Below are positions 17,003 to 25,402 of a DNA stretch of 64,000 bases, one piece after another. Within the stretch, counting starts at the first letter, position 1. Each line of letters begins with the position of its first letter. A program made the translations under genes and the position numbers. This DNA is from Halorussus salinisoli. Its GTDB lineage: Archaea > Halobacteriota > Halobacteria > Halobacteriales > Haladaptataceae. The notes under the pieces were generated by a model. It was given only the letters and a program-made list of their open reading frames with translations. It searched no databases and was not told where the DNA came from. The stretch is taken from positions 186,001-250,000 of the forward strand of contig SZNP01000001.1 in the NCBI GenBank assembly GCA_005239435.1, given 5' to 3'.

Positions 17003-18316
17003 ATGGGTAATGATATCATGGTGCGAGAAACTGGACCATCCGCGACAGCATCTCGTCGAACCGTTCTCAAGATTCTCGGCGCAGCGGCAGCGACGACAGG
17101 TGGCGTCGGTACGGCGGTCGCGCGAGACAGGCAAGCGAGTGCCAGTCTCGAAAAACTCGGTCACTCCCTACTCTCGAACGTCGAGGGAGGGTACACCGAA
17201 GCCGCTATCCGGGACGACGGTCGGTACGGACTCACCGGGAGTTTCCTCGGAACTGGGGGGAGTTATCTCGTCGACCTCGAAGACCCGAGTAATCCGACGG
17301 AAGTACATCGACTCCCATCGTCACCGCTCGTCAGGAACGCCGACGTGAAGTTCGACAGTCGAGACGGTCTCTACTACCGGTCACAGGAACCGAACCGGGG
17401 TGACGTGTCGGTCGAGGGTGCGGCCGTAATCGACTACGGGTTCAGCGAGGGGTCCCCCGAGAATCCGGTCTTCCTCTCACATCTCAACTCCGGACCGACC
17501 CACAACCTCTTCCCACATCCGAACGCGTCCGTGGTATACACCGTGAACGCTCACGAAGGGGAGTTCGGTTTAGACGTCTTCGACGTCAGCGACCCGGCCA
17601 ACCCGAGTAAAGAACGGGTTGCCGGACCTCCCGGTGCACTTCACGACATCGTCATCGACCCGAACAGCGAACACATGCACGCCGCGTACATCGATGGGGA
17701 GACGCGAGGTTACGTCATTCTCGACGTGAGTGACCCGCTGAGTCCGAGCGAGGTAGGCAGATTCAGCTACGTGGACAGACCGACGTACAGCGATGCGGGC
17801 ATCGTCGGCTTCGAGAACGCCCATTACGCCGATTACGACCCACGGGGACTCGGAATCGTGGGAGACGAAATGGCATACGGCATCCCCGGCGGGAAGCACT
17901 TCTTCGATATCGGTTGGGAGGAGGGGTCGCCGAGCAACCCGATACACGTCGGATTCACCCGGTCGCCGAACGCCGAGATGATGGACCCGGACCCCGACAA
18001 AGACGGCGAGGTCGAAGGATGGGAGGCGTTCGACTGGACGACGCACAACCACGACGTGGTGCCGATGGGCGACCAGTCGCTACTCGTCAGCGGCGACTAT
18101 CTGGAAGGGGTAGTCCTCTACGATATGACGGACCCGACGAATCCGACGCCCATCGACCGGTATCCGACCAAAGATAGGGCCAACGAGGTCGAGGGGCCGA
18201 TATTCGACGTCGGCCATCCGCCGTTCTGTTGGGGTGCCAACTACAACGAGGCGACCGGTATCGTGTTCGTAACCGACCTGATCACCGGGGTGTACACGTT
18301 CCAGGTCAACGCGTAG
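17003..18316 (+). CDS. Tat-exported LVIVD-repeat protein
   Basis: The 437-residue protein has a twin-arginine signal (SRRTVLKILGAAAATTGG, residues 18-35). At least four LVIVD-type blades follow, each ending in a (D/S)(D/P)PxNPxE-like turn: YLVDLEDPSNPTEV, LDVFDVSDPANPSK, VILDVSDPLSPSEV and VVLYDMTDPTNPTP. Such repeats form beta-propellers on secreted or surface proteins. A second in-frame ATG 15 bp downstream is a possible start. Codon use is visibly more relaxed (more AGT, CGA, GGA, ATA) than in neighbours, hinting at transfer or low expression. The ligand is unknown. Confidence 0.85.
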   Translation: MGNDIMVRETGPSATASRRTVLKILGAAAATTGGVGTAVARDRQASASLEKLGHSLLSNVEGGYTEAAIRDDGRYGLTGSFLGTGGSYLVDLEDPSNPTEVHRLPSSPLVRNADVKFDSRDGLYYRSQEPNRGDVSVEGAAVIDYGFSEGSPENPVFLSHLNSGPTHNLFPHPNASVVYTVNAHEGEFGLDVFDVSDPANPSKERVAGPPGALHDIVIDPNSEHMHAAYIDGETRGYVILDVSDPLSPSEVGRFSYVDRPTYSDAGIVGFENAHYADYDPRGLGIVGDEMAYGIPGGKHFFDIGWEEGSPSNPIHVGFTRSPNAEMMDPDPDKDGEVEGWEAFDWTTHNHDVVPMGDQSLLVSGDYLEGVVLYDMTDPTNPTPIDRYPTKDRANEVEGPIFDVGHPPFCWGANYNEATGIVFVTDLITGVYTFQVNA

Positions 18317-18432
18317 CGCCGCACTCCGCGACGAACTACGCCGAATCGGCCGTGACGAACAGCGCCGTCGTGGGTCCGTGGCGGCCGGGGTTCGGCCCGG
18401 GCGGTTTTTTCCTCGGCACCCGAAATCCGCAC

Positions 18433-18882
18433 ATGAACCGGACCGACCGCGGGAAGGTGCTGCTACTCGGTAGCGGGACGCTCGGTTTCGGGTTCGGCGC
18501 GCTCCTCGACGTGGTGGTCTTCCACCTGACGCTCCAGTGGCACCACCTCCTCTCGGGCCGGATTCCGACGACGACGCTCGGCGGCCTGCAGGCGAACGTC
18601 TACTACGACGGCCTGTTCTCGCTCGCCATGCTCGGCGTCGCGCTGGTCGGCGCGGGCCTGATGTGGCGGGTACTGAACCGGTCGTCGGAACCCTACTCCG
18701 CGATGCGAACGTTCGGGAGTCTCCTCGTCGGTGCCGGACTGTTCAACGTCTTCGACGGCACCGTGGACCACTACGTGCTGGGGCTTCACGACGTGGTTCA
18801 CGGGACGCAGGCGTTCAACCCCCACTGGGTCGGTGCGAGTTTGTTGCTGTTGGGTGTGGGAATACTGATTTCGACGAGGTAG
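18433..18882 (+). CDS. DUF2243 membrane protein
   Basis: The 149-residue protein has four membrane helices and the DUF2243 signatures GFGALLDVVVFHLTLQWHH near residues 19-37 and FDGTVDHYVLGLHDV near residue 105. The conserved histidines could bind metal or heme, but no function is established. ATG 18433 gives a hydrophilic MNRTDRGK start directly before the first helix. Confidence 0.88.
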   Translation: MNRTDRGKVLLLGSGTLGFGFGALLDVVVFHLTLQWHHLLSGRIPTTTLGGLQANVYYDGLFSLAMLGVALVGAGLMWRVLNRSSEPYSAMRTFGSLLVGAGLFNVFDGTVDHYVLGLHDVVHGTQAFNPHWVGASLLLLGVGILISTR

Positions 18883-19074
18883 GGTTTACTCGTCCGTTCC
18901 CTCCCGTCTCGTCGGCGCGGCCGTCTCGCCAAATGAGAAATGTACGGTCTCCCGGCGATGTAATCGAGGGTGTACGTCGATGGTCCCCTTCACTCGATTC
19001 GCTGGCCTCTCGAAAGCTAGTGTTGACTGACTCCGTTCTTCAGACTTAAACCCCCGAACGCCCTACGAACGCCC

Positions 19075-20226
19075 ATGACTACTGAAGCCCGCGAGTTCTG
19101 TCCGAACTGCGGGGACCCCATCGAGGTAGACCCCGCCGAGCGGACGCCCCTCCCAGACGCCGCCGGAAAGCGCGGCAAGGAGCAGAAGCTCTGCGATTCG
19201 TGCTACTTCGACCGCTTCGACCTCGTGGACGCGCCCGACCGCATCGAGGTGCTGGTCTGCGCTCGGTGCGGTGCGGTCCACCGCGGCAACCGCTGGGTGG
19301 ACGTGGACGCCGACGACTACACGGACATCGCTATCGAGGAGGTCAGCGAGGCGCTGGGCGTCCACCTCGACGCCTACGACGTGTCGTGGCAGGTCGACCC
19401 CGAGCAGGTCGACCAGAACACCATCCGGATGCACTGTCACTTCTCGGGCATCGTCCGCGAGACGTTCGTCGAGGAGGAGGTCGTGGTGCCCGTCAAGATT
19501 TCGCGCCAGACCTGCACGCGCTGTGGGCGCATCGCGGGGGACTACTACGCCAGCACGGTCCAGGTCCGCGCGCGGGACCGCGACCCGACCAGCGAGGAGG
19601 TAGAGCGCGCCGAGGCCATCGCCCACGAAATCGTCGCCGACATGGAGGCGACCGGCGACCGAGACGCCTTCGTGACGGAAGTGAGCGAGACCGACGACGG
19701 CGTGAACATCAAGGTCTCGACCACCAACATCGGGAAGAAGATCGCCGCCAAGGTGGTCGAGGAGTTCGGCGGAAGCTACTCGGACTCCGAGACGCTCGTG
19801 ACCGAAGACGAGGACGGCGAGGAGGTGTATCGGGTCACGTACGCCGTGCGCCTGCCGCCGTACTCGCCCGGCGAGATTATCGACCTCGCGGACGACGACG
19901 ACGGCCCGGTTCTGGTCCGGAGCGTTCGCGGGAATCTGAAGGGGACGCGACTCACCACCGGTGAGCAGTACGAGGCCGGATTCGAGGAGGGCGACGCGCC
20001 AGAGGCCCGGCGACTCGGCCGGATGGAGGACGCCGAGGAGACGACCCTCGTCGCGGTCGAAGACGAACGCGCGGTGCAGGTGCTCGACCCCGAGACCTAC
20101 AGGACGGAGACCATCGCGCGGCCCGACTACATGGACCCCGACGCCGAGACGGTGCCGGTGCTGAAGAGTCGCGCGGGCCTCCACGTCGTGCCCGACGAGG
20201 GCGGAGACGGTGAGGATGGCGAGTAA
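19075..20226 (+). CDS. nmd3: archaeal NMD3-family ribosome biogenesis protein
   Basis: The 383-residue protein has the NMD3 N-terminal zinc modules: CPNCGD (C9, C12), LCDSCYFD, VCARCGAVHRG and CTRCGRIAGDYY. An alpha/beta domain and a beta-rich C-terminus (SPGEIIDLADDDDGPVLVRS) follow. Eukaryotic NMD3 exports the 60S subunit; archaeal versions lack a nuclear role and probably act in 50S maturation. The 3' end overlaps the next gene by 11 bp, so the pair is an operon. Confidence 0.93.
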   Translation: MTTEAREFCPNCGDPIEVDPAERTPLPDAAGKRGKEQKLCDSCYFDRFDLVDAPDRIEVLVCARCGAVHRGNRWVDVDADDYTDIAIEEVSEALGVHLDAYDVSWQVDPEQVDQNTIRMHCHFSGIVRETFVEEEVVVPVKISRQTCTRCGRIAGDYYASTVQVRARDRDPTSEEVERAEAIAHEIVADMEATGDRDAFVTEVSETDDGVNIKVSTTNIGKKIAAKVVEEFGGSYSDSETLVTEDEDGEEVYRVTYAVRLPPYSPGEIIDLADDDDGPVLVRSVRGNLKGTRLTTGEQYEAGFEEGDAPEARRLGRMEDAEETTLVAVEDERAVQVLDPETYRTETIARPDYMDPDAETVPVLKSRAGLHVVPDEGGDGEDGE

Positions 20227-21235
20227 CGACGGTCTCGACCTCGCCGCGGTCGTCCGCAAACCCGAGAGCGAGGCGACCATCGCGGCCCTACGGGACGAAG
20301 GCGTCTACGACGCGACTCGGAAAGTTCGGGAGTACGACGAGGAGACCGTCGCGATTCCGGTAACCGACCCGCCGCAGGAGACGCCGGTGTCGAAGGTAGT
20401 CGAGCAGGTCGCCCCCGAGCGCAGACTGCCGGACCTCGACGCTCTCCTCCGCCAGCGCGGGTGGTCCGACGAGGAAATCGAGCGCGCGCCGGGGTCGTGG
20501 GCGGTTGTCGGGAGCGTCGTCCTCGTCACGTTCGAGGACTGCCCGCGCAGAGCCGAGGTCGGCGAGGCCCTGCTGGACCTCCACGGCGAGGCCGACACCG
20601 TGCTGGCCCACGAGGGCGTCTCGGGCGACCACCGCGAACCCTCCGTCTCGGTCGTGGCGGGCGCGGGCGACACCGAGACGGTCCACACCGAGCACGGCAC
20701 ACAGTACGCGCTGGACTTCGCGGAAGTCATGTTCTCGCCGGGCAACAAGGCCGAGCGCGCCCGGATGGGCGAGGTGGTCGAACCGGGCGAGCGCGTCTTC
20801 GACATGTTCGCCGGTATCGGCTACTTCACCCTGCCGATGGCACGCGCCGGGGCCGAGGTGACGGCCGTCGAGCGCAACCCCGCCGCCTTCCGGTTCCTCG
20901 TCGAGAACGCGATGCTCAACGACGTGTCCGAGCGCATCTCGGCGTTCCGCGCGGACTGCCGCGACGTGGAGGTGGACCCCCGAGCAGACCGCGTGGTGAT
21001 GGGCTACTACGAGGCCCACGAGTATCTCGACGCCGCCCTCGCCGCACTCGCTCCCGGCGGGGTCGTCCACGTGCACGAGGCGACGCCCGAGGACCTGCTC
21101 TGGGACCGCCCGGTTTCGAGGCTTCGAGACGCGGCCGAGAACGCTGGTCGGGACGTGGAGGTTCTGGACCGCAGGAAGGTCAAGAGCCACAGCGAGGGCG
21201 TCTGGCACGTCGTCGTAGACGCACGAGTCGAGTAA
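20216..21235 (+). CDS. Trm5/Taw2-family tRNA-modifying enzyme, probably Taw2
   Basis: The 339-residue protein is a class I SAM enzyme of the Trm5/Tyw2 group. The N-terminus is LDLAAVVRKPESEATIAAL, the SAM motif is VFDMFAGIGYFTLPMA, and TAVERNPAAFRFLVEN is the acidic ribose-binding strand. The active-site position usually NLP in Trm5 reads MGYYEAHEY here, which fits the aminocarboxypropyltransferase Taw2 of wyosine synthesis at tRNA-Phe position 37. A GTG two codons upstream is an alternative start. It overlaps nmd3. The family call is firm, the Taw2 choice less so. Confidence 0.8.
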   Translation: MASNDGLDLAAVVRKPESEATIAALRDEGVYDATRKVREYDEETVAIPVTDPPQETPVSKVVEQVAPERRLPDLDALLRQRGWSDEEIERAPGSWAVVGSVVLVTFEDCPRRAEVGEALLDLHGEADTVLAHEGVSGDHREPSVSVVAGAGDTETVHTEHGTQYALDFAEVMFSPGNKAERARMGEVVEPGERVFDMFAGIGYFTLPMARAGAEVTAVERNPAAFRFLVENAMLNDVSERISAFRADCRDVEVDPRADRVVMGYYEAHEYLDAALAALAPGGVVHVHEATPEDLLWDRPVSRLRDAAENAGRDVEVLDRRKVKSHSEGVWHVVVDARVE

Positions 21236-21679
21236 CCGGTCGAGAGAAGAGTCGGAGAGACGCGACCCGACCTGTGACGTCGGGCGAACGCTCGGTGAAC
21301 AAGTCCACCGAGCGCGACTGACGAGGTAGAAGGTCGTCGTTTTCTTCGTTTCCGCGACCGCAACCGCCGACTCGGAGGACGACAAGCCGCTAGCTACTGC
21401 TCGAACCGGTGACTCGTTCAGTCGGCCGACCTCGTGGACGGTCCACCGGCCGTTTCGTGAATCGTCGCAGAACACAGGACGCGCTGAAGGGGGCGATTCA
21501 CGGGACGCGCAGAAGGTGACAACTCACGGGTCGGAGAGCGGTTGCGGTGGCGGTGCGGTACGATTAACTCAAGCAATAGCTAGCTTCCCGTCACCTTCGC
21601 CGTCTCCGGCGCGTCGGTTCGGACCCGTCTCGCTACTGCTCGGCCGCACTTTTAAGCGTCGCCGTTCTGACGTCAGCGT
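21236..21679. other. 444-bp intergenic region carrying repeat element E
   Basis: The region has no credible gene. Its central part is the element with inverted terminal repeats described separately. Two imperfect direct repeats, aggacgcgctgaaggggg near 21478 and gggacgcgcagaaggtg near 21503, lie inside it. The last 80 bases hold the promoter of the zinc-ribbon gene (cacttttaagcg, about 30 bp upstream). Confidence 0.5.
21389..21584 (-). mobile_element. MITE-like element / dispersed repeat copy E
   Basis: The segment starts with gctagctactgct (21389-21401) and ends with the inverted counterpart agcaatagctagc (21572-21584), matching at 12 of 13 positions. Reading inward from the right end on the minus strand gives ...taccgcaccgccaccgcaac, matching the other copies of the intergenic repeat. 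No obvious target-site duplication is seen and it encodes no protein. It may be a miniature non-autonomous element or only a degenerate repeat. Confidence 0.4.
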
Positions 21680-21859
21680 ATGCCCAAGTGTCCGTCCTGC
21701 GGCGGTGACGCGGCGAATCCGGACTACCACCAACAGATGGTCGAACCCAAGTCGAATCGAGACGGCGTGACCGTGACCGCGACCACCGGTCAGCGGTACT
21801 GGATGGTGTTGTGTCCGAACTGCGACGCGATTCTCGGCACCGTCCAGAAACGGCAGTAG
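21680..21859 (+). CDS. small zinc-ribbon protein (59 aa)
   Basis: The 59-residue protein has two CPxC knuckles, MPKCPSCGGD at the N-terminus and LCPNCDAILG near residues 44-53, which together would bind one zinc ion. The middle segment GVTVTATTGQRYWMV is beta-like. It is one of several zinc-finger microproteins in this window. A cacttttaagcg TATA element lies about 30 bp upstream. Function is unknown; a regulatory or RNA-binding role is only a guess. Confidence 0.75.
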   Translation: MPKCPSCGGDAANPDYHQQMVEPKSNRDGVTVTATTGQRYWMVLCPNCDAILGTVQKRQ

Positions 21860-22077
21860 GCGAGAAACGTCTGCATATGGATGAGGAATGAAAATAGTTG
21901 TTTAGGAATCATCCACCTATGTCTGCCTGGAGTGGACTTCCGACGAGAACTGGCATCGAGTCCGCCGCGGTGGTCCGGTCGGCCCGCCGTCGCATGGTCG
22001 ACCGTCCCCGTCGCATGGTCGAACGCCGCCATCGCGCGAACCAAAATATTATCTCGCTCGAATCGCTTCCGTTCCGT

Positions 22078-22170
22078 ATGGACGACGACACGCGACAGAA
22101 ACTGATCTCACTGCTTCTCGTGTTCCTGATGCTCAGTTCGGGCATCGCCTACACGATTTCGCTCATCTGA
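22078..22170 (+). CDS. 30-residue single-helix membrane protein
   Basis: The frame encodes a charged start MDDDTRQK followed by one hydrophobic helix (LISLLLVFLMLSSGIAYTISLI) and stops at TGA. An AT-rich ccaaaatatt about 28 bp upstream of the ATG looks like a TATA box. Short, but the charge pattern and promoter make it plausible as a real membrane microprotein. Confidence 0.5.
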   Translation: MDDDTRQKLISLLLVFLMLSSGIAYTISLI

Positions 22171-22226
22171 GCGGCGGTCGGCGAGCGACCGCCGCGCCGA
22201 TTCTACCGCCCGTAGCGCGTCGTCGG

Positions 22227-24125
22227 TCACTCCACGTCCCACACGTCCGCCATCGGACTCTTGCGGCCGGTCGAAGTGCCACCCGACGCGTTCCCGTCGG
22301 ACGGACTCTCGCCGGACGAACTCTCGCCGGACGCGTCGTCGTCCGACGACTGATTGCTCGCGGACTGCCCGCCCGAGGAGCGCGACGCCGACCCGGAACG
22401 AGACTCGCCGCGAGAACGCGACTGCCGACTCTGCCGCCCGCGCCGACCTCCGCCCGCTCCCGCCCCGGCCGCCGACTGACTCGCGCTCCGGGGGGCGAAC
22501 TCCGGCAGGTCCGGGCGACTCGTTCGCTCGACCTGCTCGCGGAACCACGGCGGCGTGTCGGCCTCGGCGCGGTCGAACACTTGCAGGAGACTCGAATCCG
22601 CGAGGTAGGTCGCGCCGTAGTCGTCGGGCGACCGGACCACCCGACCGCAGGCCTGAATCACGGTCCGGAGCGCGGCCCGGTAGTACCACGCCCACTGACC
22701 CTCTTCGAGGCGGTGGGCCACCCGCGAGTCGTTGGTGTTGAGGAACGGGGCCTTACAGAGGACCTGCCAGCGCGCCAGGTCGCCCTTCAGGTCGAGCGCC
22801 TCCTCCATCTTGACCGAGAGGAACACCTCCTCGCCGTCGGTGGCCTTCCACGACTCCAGTTGCGCGTCCCGGCTCTCCTTGTCGTGGGTCCGAATTCGGT
22901 CTCCCACTCCGAAGTCGTCGAGTCGGTCGGCGAGTCGCTCCTGAATCGCGTAGGAGTGGGCGTGAATTATCCCCTTCTCCCCGCGATGCTTCTGCATGAT
23001 TCGGACCACGGTCCGGGCGATGTCGGGCAGGGTGTCGTCGCGGTACTCGTAGGTCATCTTCCCCTGGGTCACGTCGTAGAGCGGCCGGTTCTCCACCGGG
23101 AAGGTGTGCCCCACGTCCACCAGCGCGACGTTCGCGGGGTCGAGACCCACTTGCCGACAGAACGCCTGCTTGTTCAGAATCGTCGCCGACAGCAGGGCGA
23201 ACTTGTTCCCGCGCTCCCAGACGGTGTGAGAGAGGTACCGCTCGGGATTCATCGGCTTGATGGTGATCGGGCCGCCCTCGTCGCCGCTTCCGCCCTCTTG
23301 CTGGTCCACGACCCACGTCGTCGCGCTCTCCGAGTCGCGGTAGTCCTCCACGAACCAGTCTAACTCGCCGATGAGTTCTTGCAGTCGGTCGCGTTCGGCG
23401 GCCTCCTGCGGCGAGAGTTCCTGCTTGGCTATCAGGTCGTCCTTCCGACGCTCGCAGACGTTCTGGAGTCGGTCGGCGTACTCGACGGCCCGGTCTACCC
23501 CGGTCATCTCGGGTATCTTCAGGTCGTCCCAGATCGGGACCGTCCGGGGGTTCAGGTCGATGGCGGCGTACATCTCCGCCCACTCCGCGAGTCCGTGGGC
23601 CTCGTCTATCACCACCACGTCGCGCTTCCGGAACACCTCCGACCCGGCGGTCCGCATGAAGTAGGCGAGGGTCATGGCGGCGATCTCGCGGTTGCTGGCG
23701 ATGGCCCGGTCGGAGAAGTAGGGGCATCGGTGCTTCACCGAACAGTCGTACCCCTTCTCGCGGGCGCAGGGAGCGCGGTTCACTGGAGTGTCGGTCTCGC
23801 CCGGCAGGATACAGGAGTAGTTGCGCTTGCCCCGGATTATCTTGAGGTCGTCCAGCAGGTCGTCCTCGGCCACGTCGTCCAGTTGGGAGACCTGCGGCGT
23901 GGTGTAGTACGCGCCGGTCGCGTCGCTCGGCGCGGCCTCGTCCGGCGGCCGGGCGCACCCGGCGATGGCCCGCGCGAGCAGGGACTTTCCGCTCCCCGTC
24001 GGTGCCCGAATCAGCACCACGTCGTTGCCGCCCTCGAAGGCGTCCCTGACGTCCGAGAGGGCGTCGCGCTGGTTGCCGCGATAGGAGGGCGCGGGAAACT
24101 CCTCGGTTATCCGGTCGGGGTTCAC
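22227..24125 (-). CDS. Rad3/XPD-DinG-like ATP-dependent helicase with disordered tail
   Basis: The 632-residue SF2 helicase has Walker A APTGSGKS (41-48) and a DEAH box at 174-177. Four cysteines (C105, C120, C128, C134) sit between them as in the Fe-S domain of XPD/DinG helicases. Motif VI is QACGRVVRS. The N-terminus (PSYRGNQRDALSDV) is the Q-like motif. From about residue 535 the protein becomes a Ser/Gly/Asp-rich low-complexity tail ending in ADVWDVE. It probably unwinds DNA 5' to 3' in repair. The tail is unlike catalytic helicases and may be a linker or partner-binding region. Confidence 0.9.
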   Translation of the reverse strand: MNPDRITEEFPAPSYRGNQRDALSDVRDAFEGGNDVVLIRAPTGSGKSLLARAIAGCARPPDEAAPSDATGAYYTTPQVSQLDDVAEDDLLDDLKIIRGKRNYSCILPGETDTPVNRAPCAREKGYDCSVKHRCPYFSDRAIASNREIAAMTLAYFMRTAGSEVFRKRDVVVIDEAHGLAEWAEMYAAIDLNPRTVPIWDDLKIPEMTGVDRAVEYADRLQNVCERRKDDLIAKQELSPQEAAERDRLQELIGELDWFVEDYRDSESATTWVVDQQEGGSGDEGGPITIKPMNPERYLSHTVWERGNKFALLSATILNKQAFCRQVGLDPANVALVDVGHTFPVENRPLYDVTQGKMTYEYRDDTLPDIARTVVRIMQKHRGEKGIIHAHSYAIQERLADRLDDFGVGDRIRTHDKESRDAQLESWKATDGEEVFLSVKMEEALDLKGDLARWQVLCKAPFLNTNDSRVAHRLEEGQWAWYYRAALRTVIQACGRVVRSPDDYGATYLADSSLLQVFDRAEADTPPWFREQVERTSRPDLPEFAPRSASQSAAGAGAGGGRRGRQSRQSRSRGESRSGSASRSSGGQSASNQSSDDDASGESSSGESPSDGNASGGTSTGRKSPMADVWDVE

Positions 24126-24219
24126 TGTTCTAAGTCACGACGGTATCGTGAATAAAGCCTGTTGGTTCGGGCGATTCGGCTATCGGTCGGAAGACGCCCG
24201 ACGATTCGAGGTGGCGGAA

Positions 24220-24429
24220 CTACGACTCCCTCAGCGCCGCCACGTCTTCCGCGTTCGGGTCGTCGGGCAACCGCTCGATGCAGTCGAAGCAGAGGAAGTG
24301 TTCGGTCCCGTCGCTGTCGAACTCCAGCGTCATCCCGCCGGTCGCGTCGTGTTCGAGGGTCCAGAGGTTGGCGATGCCACCTGCGATTTTGACCTGCTCG
24401 CCGCAACCGTCGCAGGTTTCCTTGGCCAT
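24220..24429 (-). CDS. small zinc-ribbon protein (69 aa)
   Basis: The 69-residue protein begins MAKETCDGCGEQVKIAGG and carries a second knuckle FLCFDCIERL, giving a four-Cys zinc site. The rest is acidic with a TLEHDATGGMTLEFD beta segment. Codons upstream of 24429 remain open but would add a basic extension unlike the rest. It resembles haloarchaeal DUF7561-type proteins; function unknown. It lies 94 bp upstream of the helicase on the same strand. Confidence 0.75.
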   Translation of the reverse strand: MAKETCDGCGEQVKIAGGIANLWTLEHDATGGMTLEFDSDGTEHFLCFDCIERLPDDPNAEDVAALRES

Positions 24430-24575
24430 GGCCGGAATCAGCGCCTCCAGCGACAAAGCCCTGCCGACGAACCTCCGTTGACGCATCGTTCAAGACGAAC
24501 TCCGAACCGTATTTATCCTAGTTCGTAGTGAGAGTGTGTATCAGAGTCGGCCCCGGCCGACGTGGGAGAGAACTA

Positions 24576-24899
24576 ATGCACGAACCAGAATCGTTCGTAG
24601 CGACCGCGGTCGAACTCGGAAACTACTCGTCGAACGTCTCGCAAGCGTTCTACGACGCGGACGGCGACGAGACGCTCGTCCAGACCGTCTTGGAAGCACT
24701 GGAGGCCGCCTCGGAGTGTCCGAGCGACGAACTGAAAGTCTGTCTCTACGACGCCGTCGACCCGGACGCGCTCGAAGCCGTCTTCCGACCGACGCGCAAC
24801 GGGCCGCCGCGCGACGCCGGCCGCGTCTCGTTCTCCGTCGGGGAGTTCGCGGTCGACGTCCACGCTAACGGACACGTCTTCGCCCGGCGGACGAACTGA
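24576..24899 (+). CDS. HalOD1 output domain protein
   Basis: The 107-residue protein matches the HalOD1 domain: helical LVQTVLEALEAASECPSDEL in the middle, then LYDAVDPDALEAVF and the ending GRVSFSVGEFAVDVHANGHVFA. HalOD1 occurs alone or as the output of haloarchaeal signalling proteins, and its mechanism is unknown. ATG 24576 (MHEPESF) is preferred. A cgtatttatccta AT patch about 65 bp upstream may be the promoter. Confidence 0.85.
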   Translation: MHEPESFVATAVELGNYSSNVSQAFYDADGDETLVQTVLEALEAASECPSDELKVCLYDAVDPDALEAVFRPTRNGPPRDAGRVSFSVGEFAVDVHANGHVFARRTN

Positions 24900-24957
24900 C
24901 TTCGGTCGGACACGCCAACTTCGGGACCATGGCGGTTCCGGGCCGTGACGATTCCGA

Positions 24958-25251
24958 CTACACCTCGTCGTCGGGGTCGTGTCTGTCGGCCATCCGGGAT
25001 ACTTCTGCGGCGTACCGTTCGCGGATTTCGGGGTCTTCGACCGATTCGAGGCGGTCCGACGTCACGTCGATGGCGGCAGTCGTCGGTTCGACCAGTACTT
25101 GCTTGGTTCGGTTCGTCCGGAGGTACCGTCCGCCGTCCGGCGTGGCGTAGGTGATGACGATGTTGTGTTCGTCCCGTGCGTAGGTTCGTTCGACCATCCA
25201 GACCCTGACGGACTCGCCCTCGGCGTCGGTGGCCGTCTGCTCGCGTTTCAT
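24958..25251 (-). CDS. conserved haloarchaeal hypothetical protein
   Basis: This 97-residue acidic protein has a beta-rich first half (ESVRVWMVERTYARDEHNIVITYATPDGGRY) and a helical C-terminal half (LESVEDPEIRERYAAEVSRMADRH). It has no signal, membrane helix or metal motif. It sits alone between the HalOD1 and YkgJ genes. I do not recognise a named function. Confidence 0.7.
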   Translation of the reverse strand: MKREQTATDAEGESVRVWMVERTYARDEHNIVITYATPDGGRYLRTNRTKQVLVEPTTAAIDVTSDRLESVEDPEIRERYAAEVSRMADRHDPDDEV

Positions 25252-25402
25252 GCCCGACGGTTCCCGTTCGGGGGCTTTAGTCGCAGTCCCGAACCTGTAG
25301 GGTCGCGGAATCGGGGCACGGAACTGAAGACACTCACTCGTGAGTCGTTACCGGCCACCCTTCCCCTTATGCTACTCGTCCGCGTACTCCCGCGAGACAG
25401 CT

